This document shows positions 1 through 5,726 of a stretch of 7,118 nucleotides of DNA, one piece after another. A program made the translations under genes and the position numbers. The notes under the pieces are model-generated. The model was not told where the DNA came from and did not search any database. It worked only from the letters and a program-made list of their open reading frames with translations. The stretch comes from Nitrososphaera sp035547955 (lineage in GTDB: Archaea > Thermoproteota > Nitrososphaeria > Nitrososphaerales > Nitrososphaeraceae), in assembly GCA_035547955.1 (NCBI GenBank), contig DASZTR010000022.1:1-7118 (forward strand). The letters run 5' to 3'. Position 1 is the first letter of the stretch; each line of letters opens with the position of its first letter.

Positions 1-954
1 TCCCGCTCTGCAGATCTTTACAGCCAACATGGGATAAAACCGAGGATCGTGGCATGCGTGGACTACAAGGGCTCTGCAGTATTGCCGGCCGGCCTTGACC
101 TTGAGCGCCTGCTTGACGCAAAAAAATCCAAGGGCACGGTCGGCGCCTATGAAAAAAAGTCCGAAAAGTTTGATCCCTTGCAGGTAATTGAAAATGTTGA
201 GGCAGAGGTGGTCATCGAGTGCACGCCTACGGACCTTTCGACGGGCGAACCTGGGACTTCTCACATCATATCTGCAATGCGGACAGGCAAGAACGTCATC
301 AGCATAAACAAGGGCCCGCTTGCACTTGCGTTTCCCTCCTTGATAGAGCTGGCAGACTATAACGGCGTCATGTTCAGGTTCAGTGGCACCGTCGGCGGCG
401 GGACTCCGATACTGGAATTTGCAAAGCGCTGCCTAAAAGGCGATAGGATAACCTCATTCCAGGGCATACTGAACGGCACGACAAACTATATTTTGAGCAA
501 GATGGAGGAAGGCCTGACGTACCAAAATGCCCTTCAGGATGCAAAAGAAAAGGGGTACGCAGAAGCCAAGCCCGAGCTTGACACTGACGGTTACGACGCG
601 GCGGCAAAACTGGTCATAATGGCCAACTGGATAATGGGCATGAAGGTCACCATGAGAGACGTGGCAAGGACAGGGATATCCAAAGTCAGTGTCGCAGACG
701 TGGAAAAGGCGCAGTCACACGGTAGAGCGATAAAGCTGATAGCAGCGTGCGACAGCCGGCGCCTTGAAGTTAGGCCTACAGAGGTGTCAAAGAAGGATCC
801 CATATGCGTCAATGGCACGCTAAATGCCGTTACGTTCTCATCAGAACATTCGGGGTCCCAGACCATAATAGGGCGCGGGGCAGGCGGCATGGAAACTGCA
901 AGCGCAGTTCTTCGCGACCTCATAGAGATCCGCGACACCATTTTCGAGCGCTAG
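1..954 (+). CDS. hom: Homoserine dehydrogenase, N-terminus missing (5' partial)
   Basis: This enzyme reduces L-aspartate 4-semialdehyde to L-homoserine with NAD(P)H in the cytoplasm, the branch step to threonine and methionine. The frame is open from base 1, so the gene starts outside the window. The GTG at 49 is internal, because the residues before it (ending KPRIV) fit the family. About 317 residues are visible; the N-terminal Rossmann glycine motif is lost. Counting from the first visible codon, the INKGP motif places the conserved Lys at 104, followed by the GTVGGGTPI loop near 125 and an ILNGTTNYIL segment. The family signature follows, with Glu188 in GYAE and Asp199/Lys203 in DGYDAAAK as the expected catalytic residues. 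The protein ends shortly after a GRGAGG...TASAV segment, so it is the short form without a C-terminal ACT domain. Allosteric control through such a domain is therefore not expected. The family call is firm. Confidence 0.95.
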   Translation, partial: SRSADLYSQHGIKPRIVACVDYKGSAVLPAGLDLERLLDAKKSKGTVGAYEKKSEKFDPLQVIENVEAEVVIECTPTDLSTGEPGTSHIISAMRTGKNVISINKGPLALAFPSLIELADYNGVMFRFSGTVGGGTPILEFAKRCLKGDRITSFQGILNGTTNYILSKMEEGLTYQNALQDAKEKGYAEAKPELDTDGYDAAAKLVIMANWIMGMKVTMRDVARTGISKVSVADVEKAQSHGRAIKLIAACDSRRLEVRPTEVSKKDPICVNGTLNAVTFSSEHSGSQTIIGRGAGGMETASAVLRDLIEIRDTIFER

Positions 955-962
955 GACAATTC

Positions 963-977
963 GCTCTCTCCTTTTTC
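963..977 (+). terminator. Pyrimidine/T-tract after homoserine dehydrogenase
   Basis: A CT-rich stretch ending in five T (972-976) begins about 10 bp after the stop codon. Archaeal RNA polymerase commonly terminates at such T-tracts without a hairpin, and I see none here. It is a short tract, so the call is tentative. Confidence 0.35.
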
Positions 978-1052
978 ATACGCCGACACTGAAGAAATAT
1001 CCTGTCGTGTCAAGATCCATAAATGGAGCAGTCAGTTGGCGGAAACAAATTA

Positions 1053-1063
1053 CCTATAAATAT
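1053..1063 (+). promoter_or_regulatory. TATA box for the 51-aa zinc-ribbon gene
   Basis: The motif TATAAATAT (1055-1063) closely matches the archaeal TATA box. Its centre predicts a transcription start near 1085, giving a leader of about 10 nt before the ATG at 1096. There is no convincing Shine-Dalgarno sequence in the leader, as is common in this phylum. The promoter supports the small downstream ORF being a real gene. Confidence 0.6.
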
Positions 1064-1095
1064 CCGATTCGCCTTCAATTTCTTATACAGAAGAT

Positions 1096-1251
1096 ATGCA
1101 GATTTTGGATATAGGGGTCACAAAAAATGAGGAAATTACAGGCGACGAGATTGCCTGCAATCAGTGTGGCAAGAGGCCCGCCGAGATATTCCAGGTGACA
1201 GGTGACTATTGCATCGAGTGCTGGCAGGCCATAACGCACACCAACGCCTAA
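1096..1251 (+). CDS. Small zinc-ribbon protein, 51 aa
   Basis: The ATG at 1096 opens a 51-codon frame ending in TAA at 1249-1251. The product carries two CxxC knuckles, Cys21-x2-Cys24 and Cys39-x2-Cys42, separated by 14 residues, the spacing of a single-zinc ribbon. About 20 polar residues precede the ribbon and 9 follow it. There is no signal peptide or membrane segment, so it is probably cytoplasmic. A strong TATA box sits at the right distance upstream. Its stop codon is directly adjacent to the stop codon of the convergent AIM24-family gene, leaving no intergenic base. I do not recognise a named family. Small one-ribbon proteins in archaea often bind nucleic acid or accompany transcription or ribosome machinery, but nothing here identifies a partner. 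Being a real gene is likely; its function is unknown. Confidence 0.72.
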   Translation: MQILDIGVTKNEEITGDEIACNQCGKRPAEIFQVTGDYCIECWQAITHTNA

Positions 1252-1974
1252 TTAGCCTATTCTGAACCCGCCAAACGACATACCCCTGTTGATGTTTGAT
1301 GTCGTTTCTGCCCGCTGGTTTATTCCCAGTATGTCTATGAGCTCTCGCAGGTTCTTTGTTTGAAATAGGACAGGGCCAGGGCCTGTGCATTCGGTGGCGA
1401 GGCCTTCGCCTCCAAGCATCGTCGTCTTCATTCCGCCCACCCTGATCACGTTGTACTGCACCTGCTCGCCGAGTGCTACGAGGTGGTAGTTGTCGATCGT
1501 CATCCTTTCGCCGGGCACGAGGTCTTTCTGCACGATGCCACCGTAGGCGTTTGCAAAGAGGTCGCCCTCACCGGTAGCTTTTAGCATGAAAAATTCCGAG
1601 CCAAAAAGCCCCTTTGTGAACCCTTGCCACTCGGTGTCAAGAGATATTCCTGTCGTAGACGCGACATACGAGCCAGATTGTACTATGAAGCCGTTTCCCG
1701 GCTTTATTGCAAGCTGCACGATGTCGCCAATGGGCGGGCCGGTAAGACCAATAGAACAATCGCTCTTTGCGATAAAGTCGTTTACAAAGAACGACTCGCC
1801 TCCAAATGCTGTGACCTTTAATTTTTTTAGGAACCCTCCTTCCCTAGTCCTCGTATTTATGTCGACGTCGCCCTTCATGTAGACCATCGCGCCGGACTCT
1901 GCAGTTATCTTTTCGCCTGCCGCCATCTGGACCTCCAGGAGTGACATCGGTGCCTTGATTATGCAAAAGTGCAT
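1252..1974 (-). CDS. AIM24 / TIGR00266 family protein (DUF124)
   Basis: The 240-aa product matches the AIM24 family (TIGR00266, COG2013). These are beta-rich proteins found in bacteria and archaea and related to yeast mitochondrial Aim24; no biochemical function is firmly assigned to the prokaryotic members. Diagnostic features are the N-terminal LLEV...GE.I.AESGAMVYM segment (about residues 12-33), the glycine-rich FGGESFFVNDF region near 60, and glycine-rich strands running to the C-terminal SFGGFRIG. Length is normal for the family. The ATG at 1974 is preferred because an in-frame TGA lies four codons upstream; Met10 is an alternative, but it would lose the first beta strand. There is no signal peptide. 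A weak TATA-like TTTTACG near 2007-2013 on the minus strand could serve it. It converges on the zinc-ribbon gene with abutting stop codons; its start is divergent from the PUA gene. Confidence 0.9.
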   Translation of the reverse strand: MHFCIIKAPMSLLEVQMAAGEKITAESGAMVYMKGDVDINTRTREGGFLKKLKVTAFGGESFFVNDFIAKSDCSIGLTGPPIGDIVQLAIKPGNGFIVQSGSYVASTTGISLDTEWQGFTKGLFGSEFFMLKATGEGDLFANAYGGIVQKDLVPGERMTIDNYHLVALGEQVQYNVIRVGGMKTTMLGGEGLATECTGPGPVLFQTKNLRELIDILGINQRAETTSNINRGMSFGGFRIG

Positions 1975-2082
1975 CTGTTTCTGTCATTGAAATGGTCTGC
2001 AGGTGCGTAAAAGAGTTGTGTCTGAAGACGAAAAAATAAGAAAAAGATGTAAACGATAATAACGATGGGGAGAATAGCTTTC

Positions 2083-2143
2083 GTGAGAAAAACTGAAGAT
2101 CTCTGTACTCTCTAAAAGCGAAACTTCTGATCTGGTCGACAAG
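2083..2143 (+). other. Probable N-terminal coding extension of the PUA gene, start codon unclear
   Basis: The PUA reading frame stays open upstream of the ATG at 2144 back to a TGA at 2084-2086. The translated 19 codons (ending LSKSETSDLVDK) look like the start of the pre-PUA domain seen in archaeal MCT-1-like proteins, so they are probably translated. No ATG, GTG or TTG occurs in this frame; the only near-start codon is CTG at 2093. A GTG at 2083 and an ATG at 2065 lie one frame away, and either would join the PUA frame if one A were removed from the A5 run at 2088-2092. The cause could be a sequencing indel, a genuine mutation, a frameshift during expression, or non-canonical initiation. 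Confidence 0.6.
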
Positions 2144-2584
2144 ATGAAGGCACAATGGCCCGCGGGAACGGTCCCAAAGATCAAGACATTCAAGGTCTAT
2201 GAAATTGAAGAAGGCCGGCACCTGCTGGTATCCGATGAAATTACATGCGTAAAGATCAAGATGGGCGATGATGATGTCCACATCATACCTTTCCTTGGCA
2301 GCAAGCCCGAAACGCTTGCGCAGTTCCCGTCAGTCAAGGTAGACATGGGCGCAATCAAGTTTGTCTGTAACGGTGCCAAAGTGCTCCGACCGGGAATTGT
2401 CGAGCATGGTGCTTTTAAAAAAGGCGACATTGTGACGGTGCAGGACCAGACGCACGGCAAGATCCTTGCGGTCGGCATTGCACTTGAGGATAGCGAAGCC
2501 GCAAAAGCAATGCAGAAAGGCTATGTAGTTAATAACATGCACTACATCAGCGACAAAATATGGGAAACGTACAAGGAAATCTAA
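2144..2584 (+). CDS. PUA-domain RNA-binding protein, MCT-1/Tma20-like (COG2016)
   Basis: The 146-aa frame from ATG 2144 holds most of an archaeal MCT-1-like protein. An N-terminal pre-PUA (DUF1947-type) region covers roughly residues 1-65, and a PUA domain runs from about 66 to 145. The PUA shows VDMGAIKFVCNGAKVLRPGI, then FKKGDIV, then LAVGIAL, and a C-terminal G-x-VVNNMHYISD. Eukaryotic relatives (MCT-1, Tma20, eIF2D) act on the small ribosomal subunit in initiation and recycling; the archaeal protein is presumed to bind rRNA or tRNA, which is inference. ATG 2144 is given as the conventional start, but the first helix of the domain appears to be encoded upstream at about 2090-2143, so this form is probably truncated by 17-20 residues. 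The family is usually near 160 aa, which fits the extended version. The stop lies 11 bp from the stop of the convergent proteasome gene. Confidence 0.88.
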   Translation: MKAQWPAGTVPKIKTFKVYEIEEGRHLLVSDEITCVKIKMGDDDVHIIPFLGSKPETLAQFPSVKVDMGAIKFVCNGAKVLRPGIVEHGAFKKGDIVTVQDQTHGKILAVGIALEDSEAAKAMQKGYVVNNMHYISDKIWETYKEI

Positions 2585-2595
2585 GTTGCGTGTTG

Positions 2596-3198
2596 CTAGT
2601 TCCTAATCGGTAGCGTCTCTTCCCTTGTTCCATTGCGGGTCACAAACAGCACGTCGATCCCGTCGCCTGAAGCTGCGTCGCGCTGCGTCGCCGACTTGAC
2701 TGCCTTGATTGCAAGTTCTCTGGCGGTTTCTTCGCTCATGCCCTGTTTGAATTCTGCATCCATGATGCCAAGCGCCATTTCCGCGCCAGTGCCGACTGCT
2801 GCGTATTGGTCAGGGAGGACAGAGCCCAGTGGGTCGAGAGTATAAATTTCAGGCTTGTCGTTTACGCCCCCGACTATGACCTGGGTAAGGAGCGGGAAAT
2901 ACCTGCGCTCGAACATTATTACGGACATAAGCTTAGCTACAGAGTTTGGTGCGACCTCCCTCCTTGTCTCAAGCTTGCGGATTTTTGCAAGTGCCTCGAC
3001 CTGCCTGATAAGGACAGTCATGTCGGCCACCATGCCTGCGCAGGCGGCGCCCACGTGCGGGGTGACGGGGAACGTCTTTTTCATGTTCTTGTTTACGACA
3101 AAGTTGCCAAACGAAATCCTCTTTTCAGCAGCCAGGATCACGCCATCATTGTATGAGATCCCTACCACTGTAGCGCCCGGCATGAATTCAAAGGCCAT
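2596..3198 (-). CDS. psmB: 20S proteasome beta subunit lacking the catalytic Thr1
   Basis: This 200-aa protein belongs to the archaeal proteasome beta family, the inner-ring subunits that degrade unfolded proteins handed over by AAA ATPases. It aligns without gaps to the Thermoplasma beta subunit (from memory) with an offset of eight. Glu25 fits position 17, Lys41 fits Lys33, Thr137 fits Ser129, Asp174 fits Asp166 and Ser177 fits Ser169. The nucleophile position, normally the Thr after the cleaved Gly, is Ala9 here (PGATVVGI, codon GCT). The short leader MAFEFMPG should therefore not be autoprocessed and the subunit should be inactive. A Met6 start is also possible. Sulfolobales are known to carry an inactive second beta subunit with Ala at this site, so a structural or regulatory beta paired with an active paralogue elsewhere is likely. 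It has its own TATA box and lies 54 bp downstream of the GHKL ATPase gene. Confidence 0.93.
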   Translation of the reverse strand: MAFEFMPGATVVGISYNDGVILAAEKRISFGNFVVNKNMKKTFPVTPHVGAACAGMVADMTVLIRQVEALAKIRKLETRREVAPNSVAKLMSVIMFERRYFPLLTQVIVGGVNDKPEIYTLDPLGSVLPDQYAAVGTGAEMALGIMDAEFKQGMSEETARELAIKAVKSATQRDAASGDGIDVLFVTRNGTREETLPIRN

Positions 3199-3229
3199 AT
3201 TATCTATCGCTCTAATTCGCGACGGCAGT

Positions 3230-3239
3230 TAGATATAGT
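3230..3239 (-). promoter_or_regulatory. TATA box for psmB
   Basis: On the minus strand the sequence ACTATATCTA lies in the gap between the GHKL gene and psmB. Its centre is about 36 bp from the psmB ATG, predicting a start near 3208 and a leader of about 10 nt. This suggests psmB can be transcribed independently of the upstream GHKL gene. Confidence 0.5.
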
Positions 3240-3242
3240 CGT

Positions 3243-3274
3243 TTCCGTCCGACTAGGCATGCTTTAGGACGGAA
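3243..3274. repeat. 8-bp inverted repeat spanning the GHKL stop codon
   Basis: TTCCGTCC (3243-3250) and GGACGGAA (3267-3274) are perfect complements around a 16-nt loop that contains the GHKL stop codon and a GCATGC palindrome. An 8-bp direct repeat, ATAGTCGT, flanks it at 3235-3242 and 3274-3281. In RNA from the minus strand this could form a GC-rich hairpin at the end of the GHKL message. No T-run follows, so it is not a canonical terminator; mRNA processing or protection is possible. Confidence 0.5.
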
Positions 3275-4905
3275 TAGTCGTGGATCCTGATTGCTTCGGA
3301 GATGAGGCGGTTCTGGAGTTCGAGCGCTTCCTTGCCTTCCGGGTGCTTGGCGCTTGCTATTGATTCTGCGACCATGTTGATGATGTGTCTGAGTAGGAAC
3401 TCGTCTCCCCTTGAAGACTCGGCCTTGTACGTCGAGTTGGCCTTGTTGACAAAGACGACATTGTCGCTCGTGAAGCTATAGCGCGAGTCTGATTCATCCT
3501 CGTACGGTATTACTTTAAAGCCGATCCTTTTTAGAGCAAACGTCTTTTTCACGATTGGCTTGCGGATCTTTTTTGTCCTGATGACTGTGCCATCGACCTG
3601 CTTTTCATCGACTACATCCACCACTTCACCGCCCTCTCCTGAAGCCCCCGCCTCTTCAACAGGTATCGATTTGTACGACTGGGGCTCAGCTATTGTCTCT
3701 TGCCTTGCGTGCCCTGTCTTGCCCATGCCACTGCTTTCAGGCGAAAGAGGTTGGATCTCTTCATATTCTTGCATTTGTGAGGCTGCAGACCTTGTAGGGG
3801 AAACGCGCCCATCATTGTCATCTTTGGATGCAGAGCTTGTCCTGACGACCTCTTTTACGTCTACCATCTCGTAACCCTGTACCTCTTCTTGCGTCTCCAT
3901 GCTCTCAACCATCGCCTGGCCGAGAACCTTGTCTATCTCGCGGTAAATCTTGGATTCTTCTCTGGTAATGAGGACGTCCTCGTATTCGGTAAGGCTCGGG
4001 ATTACAGTATCAATTACAAAAGTCTTCATGGCCTGGTTGAACTTTACATACTCCTCGTCCTCTATCAGCGCCGATTTATCTGCAAACCTTGAAGTGAGTG
4101 TGTCGCACCTGACAAAGCCGGTGACGCGGCTGAGCTTTGTGTCAAAGCCAAAGTTACTTCGGGTCACGATGTGGTTTCCTATCATGACCGCTATCCCTCG
4201 CTCTTCATCTGAAAGCGGCCTGCGCGCTATTACTATCTCGCCCATTATCCTGCCACCGTCAAGGTTGACTGGGATCTTGTGGCCTTGGATGTCCGGCGCA
4301 GATATCTTTTGTGCGTTGGTAAAGTCCCATTCTGAGAATTTGTCGGCAGATTTTATCATCACCTCAAACATCGGCTGCCTAAGAATTGCCAGTTTCCGGA
4401 TCTCCTTTGCAAGCTTGAAGGCATCGCTTTCAACCTTTGAGCCGGTCATTACAAGCTCCGTGCCGTCGCGCTTTAGCGCCGGCTCGTTCAGGTCATCAAG
4501 GGCCGCGTTTCCAGTAAAAAGCCTGTCAAGGACGTTTCCGTCTATCATGAAAGCCTTGTGGAAGGAGCCCCTGCGCGTCCTTATCTTCATATTCTCAAAT
4601 GAGGTAAGAAACGACAGCCTGCCGGTGCCGTACCTGCCTGTCCTTATCCTCTTTAGCTTTGGCGAGATGGACTCGACTCTTTTGTGGGGCGAGCCTAGGA
4701 GTAGAAACTTTTCCATGCCGTTCTGATCCATTCCCGAATCATCTTCGATTGCTATGCCGCCCTTGAGGACCGTAACGAGAACCTTCGTTGCATCCTCGTC
4801 AAAGGCGTTTTCAACCAACTCCTTGACGATTTCAGTTGGAGAAACCCAAGTTTTAGTTGCGAATTCCTTGAAAAATGACGGGTGAATTTTGAGTTGAGTG
4901 GCCAT
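3253..4905 (-). CDS. GHKL-fold ATPase (MORC/MutL/Hsp90-like), function unknown
   Basis: The 550-aa product starts with a GHKL ATPase domain. The N-box lies at residues 29-39 (ELVENAFDEDA: catalytic-type Glu29, Mg-binding Asn33, Asp36). The G1 box is DDSGMD (55-60), and a glycine-rich lid/G2 motif is GRYGTG (90-95). Residues about 200-310 resemble the S5-fold transducer of MutL, topoisomerase VI-B and MORC proteins. A low-complexity linker rich in Ser, Glu and Gly, likely disordered, covers about 350-450. A separate basic-to-helical C-terminal domain (about 450-550) includes VVFVNKANSTYKA and ends in amphipathic helices. No phosphoacceptor His domain, nuclease or toprim motif is visible, so it is not a sensor kinase, MutL endonuclease or gyrase. 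ATP-driven dimerisation is expected from the fold. The ATG at 4905 is supported by a good TATA box. It is followed on the same strand by psmB after 54 bp. The specific role is unknown. Confidence 0.85.
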   Translation of the reverse strand: MATQLKIHPSFFKEFATKTWVSPTEIVKELVENAFDEDATKVLVTVLKGGIAIEDDSGMDQNGMEKFLLLGSPHKRVESISPKLKRIRTGRYGTGRLSFLTSFENMKIRTRRGSFHKAFMIDGNVLDRLFTGNAALDDLNEPALKRDGTELVMTGSKVESDAFKLAKEIRKLAILRQPMFEVMIKSADKFSEWDFTNAQKISAPDIQGHKIPVNLDGGRIMGEIVIARRPLSDEERGIAVMIGNHIVTRSNFGFDTKLSRVTGFVRCDTLTSRFADKSALIEDEEYVKFNQAMKTFVIDTVIPSLTEYEDVLITREESKIYREIDKVLGQAMVESMETQEEVQGYEMVDVKEVVRTSSASKDDNDGRVSPTRSAASQMQEYEEIQPLSPESSGMGKTGHARQETIAEPQSYKSIPVEEAGASGEGGEVVDVVDEKQVDGTVIRTKKIRKPIVKKTFALKRIGFKVIPYEDESDSRYSFTSDNVVFVNKANSTYKAESSRGDEFLLRHIINMVAESIASAKHPEGKEALELQNRLISEAIRIHDYSVLKHA

Positions 4906-4933
4906 CTCTCAAGGAAGAGGTAAGCTGCATACC

Positions 4934-4945
4934 TTTATTAAATAT
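4934..4945 (-). promoter_or_regulatory. TATA box for the GHKL ATPase gene
   Basis: On the minus strand this reads ATATTTAATAAA, a good archaeal TATA element. Its centre lies about 35 bp before the ATG, predicting a start near 4914 and a leader of about 9 nt. This supports ATG 4905 over the out-of-frame ATG at 4930. Confidence 0.6.
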
Positions 4946-4956
4946 GCGCACGGTGC

Positions 4957-4983
4957 AACGGTTAACAATCTGCTCTAACGGTT
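4957..4983. repeat. AACGGTT direct repeat, 20-bp period, upstream of the GHKL promoter
   Basis: AACGGTT occurs at 4957-4963 and 4977-4983, exactly 20 bp apart, about two helical turns. The nearer copy ends 12 bp upstream of the TATA box of the GHKL gene. Such phasing is typical of activator sites, but seven-base repeats can arise by chance. Confidence 0.35.
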
Positions 4984-5041
4984 CTGACCTGAAATGGGAC
5001 AAGCTTAGTGTGTATATGTCTCTACCCTTATGCAGAAAGAG

Positions 5042-5048
5042 AAAAAAA
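5042..5048 (-). terminator. T7 tract downstream of plastocyanin
   Basis: Seven A on the plus strand form a T7 run in minus-strand transcripts, about 97 bp after the plastocyanin stop codon, in a T-rich context. This is a likely archaeal T-tract terminator and implies a 3' UTR of about 100 nt. Confidence 0.45.
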
Positions 5049-5104
5049 GACAGGTGGGTGGTGTGCATTTGAAAGACCTTGTTTTGCGTTACGCATAGGT
5101 AGTC

Positions 5105-5138
5105 TGTATATTTGTGTATATGTATATCGTAGTGTGTC
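5105..5138. repeat. Alternating TG/TA low-complexity tract
   Basis: This AT/GT-rich stretch is dominated by alternating pyrimidine-purine steps (TGTATA, TGTGTATATGTATA, GTGTGT), just after the plastocyanin stop codon. It lies in the presumed 3' UTR. It may be flexible or Z-DNA-prone, but I see no gene or hairpin of note in it. The rest of 4906-5144 holds only the GHKL promoter elements and the T7 tract. Confidence 0.4.
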
Positions 5139-5144
5139 TCAGTC

Positions 5145-5543
5145 TTATGATACTTCCAATTCGCCAGTCATGGCAGGATGCAGAGCGCAAAAGTACTTGT
5201 AGTCGCCTGCTGCTGTCGGTGTGAATGTAGATGTCTTGCCCGGCGGAATCAGTATCGGGCTCTTGTCTGCGTTGATGCCAAACTTTCCATCTGGAGTGCT
5301 ATTGGAACCAGACTCTACTGTGTGTACTGCACCGTCCTTGTTCGTCCATGTCACCGTATCGCCTACATGCGCGTGAGCCGGGTTTGGAGAAAATGCGTCG
5401 CTCGTTTTGGTAGATGCCCCCGGCACGATATCAATGCCGACATTGGCCGCAAATGCTGCCTGGCTCGACATGAGAGCCAATGCGGCTGTTGCCAAAATAG
5501 CCGCGACTCCTGCGGTCAGCGTTGTTTTCCTGTTCATCAGCAT
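5145..5543 (-). CDS. Exported plastocyanin-like blue copper protein
   Basis: This 132-aa cupredoxin is expected to carry electrons outside the cytoplasmic membrane. In ammonia-oxidising archaea such proteins are thought to replace cytochrome c in the respiratory chain. A signal peptide is clear: basic MNRK, hydrophobic residues about 9-25, and a likely signal peptidase site after AFA (30-32). The mature domain shows DAFSPNPAHAHVGDTVTWTN and then type-1 copper ligands His74 (GAVHTVES), Cys119, His122 and Met125. The C-x2-H-x2-M spacing is that of amicyanin and halocyanin. There is no membrane anchor after the domain, so it should be soluble. The start may be Met1 (5543) or Met3 (5537); both keep the signal peptide. 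A weak TATA-like TTTTAGTT (5561-5568, minus) would give a nearly leaderless message. The divergent neighbour is a Cys-rich small protein. Confidence 0.93.
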   Translation of the reverse strand: MLMNRKTTLTAGVAAILATAALALMSSQAAFAANVGIDIVPGASTKTSDAFSPNPAHAHVGDTVTWTNKDGAVHTVESGSNSTPDGKFGINADKSPILIPPGKTSTFTPTAAGDYKYFCALHPAMTGELEVS

Positions 5544-5726
5544 ATACGGGATCTTTGAAAAACTAAAAGAGTTTTGAGAAAAACATAGAAAATTACAGTA
5601 ATGGGTGTAGTGGAAGAATATTTCTGAAAGGAGCCGCTTTTTCTTAAGCCATTCATGCTTTTACTGTATTTGGGTTATTTCTGGCGATTCTGACCGCGAT
5701 GCCCGATAGCGCGAACGCAAAAATAC

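Noticed and set aside
49..51. GTG as the start of homoserine dehydrogenase
   Set aside because: The frame is open to base 1 and the 16 upstream codons fit the family, so the true start is outside the window.
1017..1026. CCATAAATGG dyad upstream of the zinc-ribbon gene
   Set aside because: The arms are only 4 bp and there is no second copy, so it cannot be told from chance.
1844..2281. 145-codon minus-strand frame over the AIM24/PUA intergenic region
   Set aside because: It overlaps both the AIM24 N-terminus and the PUA gene in wrong frames and has no recognisable domain.
2806..3156. 116-codon plus-strand frame inside psmB
   Set aside because: It is a shadow of the proteasome gene, whose catalytic-fold residues align along the whole length on the other strand.
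3950..4726. 258-codon open frame on the plus strand inside the GHKL gene
   Set aside because: It is antisense to a gene with intact ATPase motifs, is rich in Ser, Arg and Leu as expected for a shadow frame, and shows no domain or promoter of its own.
5008..5202. 64-codon plus-strand frame in the 3' UTR of plastocyanin
   Set aside because: It runs through a low-complexity TG/TA tract and the plastocyanin 3' end; composition is not protein-like.
5178..5558. 126-codon plus-strand frame across plastocyanin
   Set aside because: It is the complement of a clear cupredoxin gene; its many Cys and Arg residues come from the reverse-complement codons.
5693..5713. Possible CGCG...CGCG hairpin as a small RNA in the plastocyanin upstream region
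   Set aside because: The stem is only 4 bp with a mismatch beyond it, and no box C/D or other RNA motif is present.
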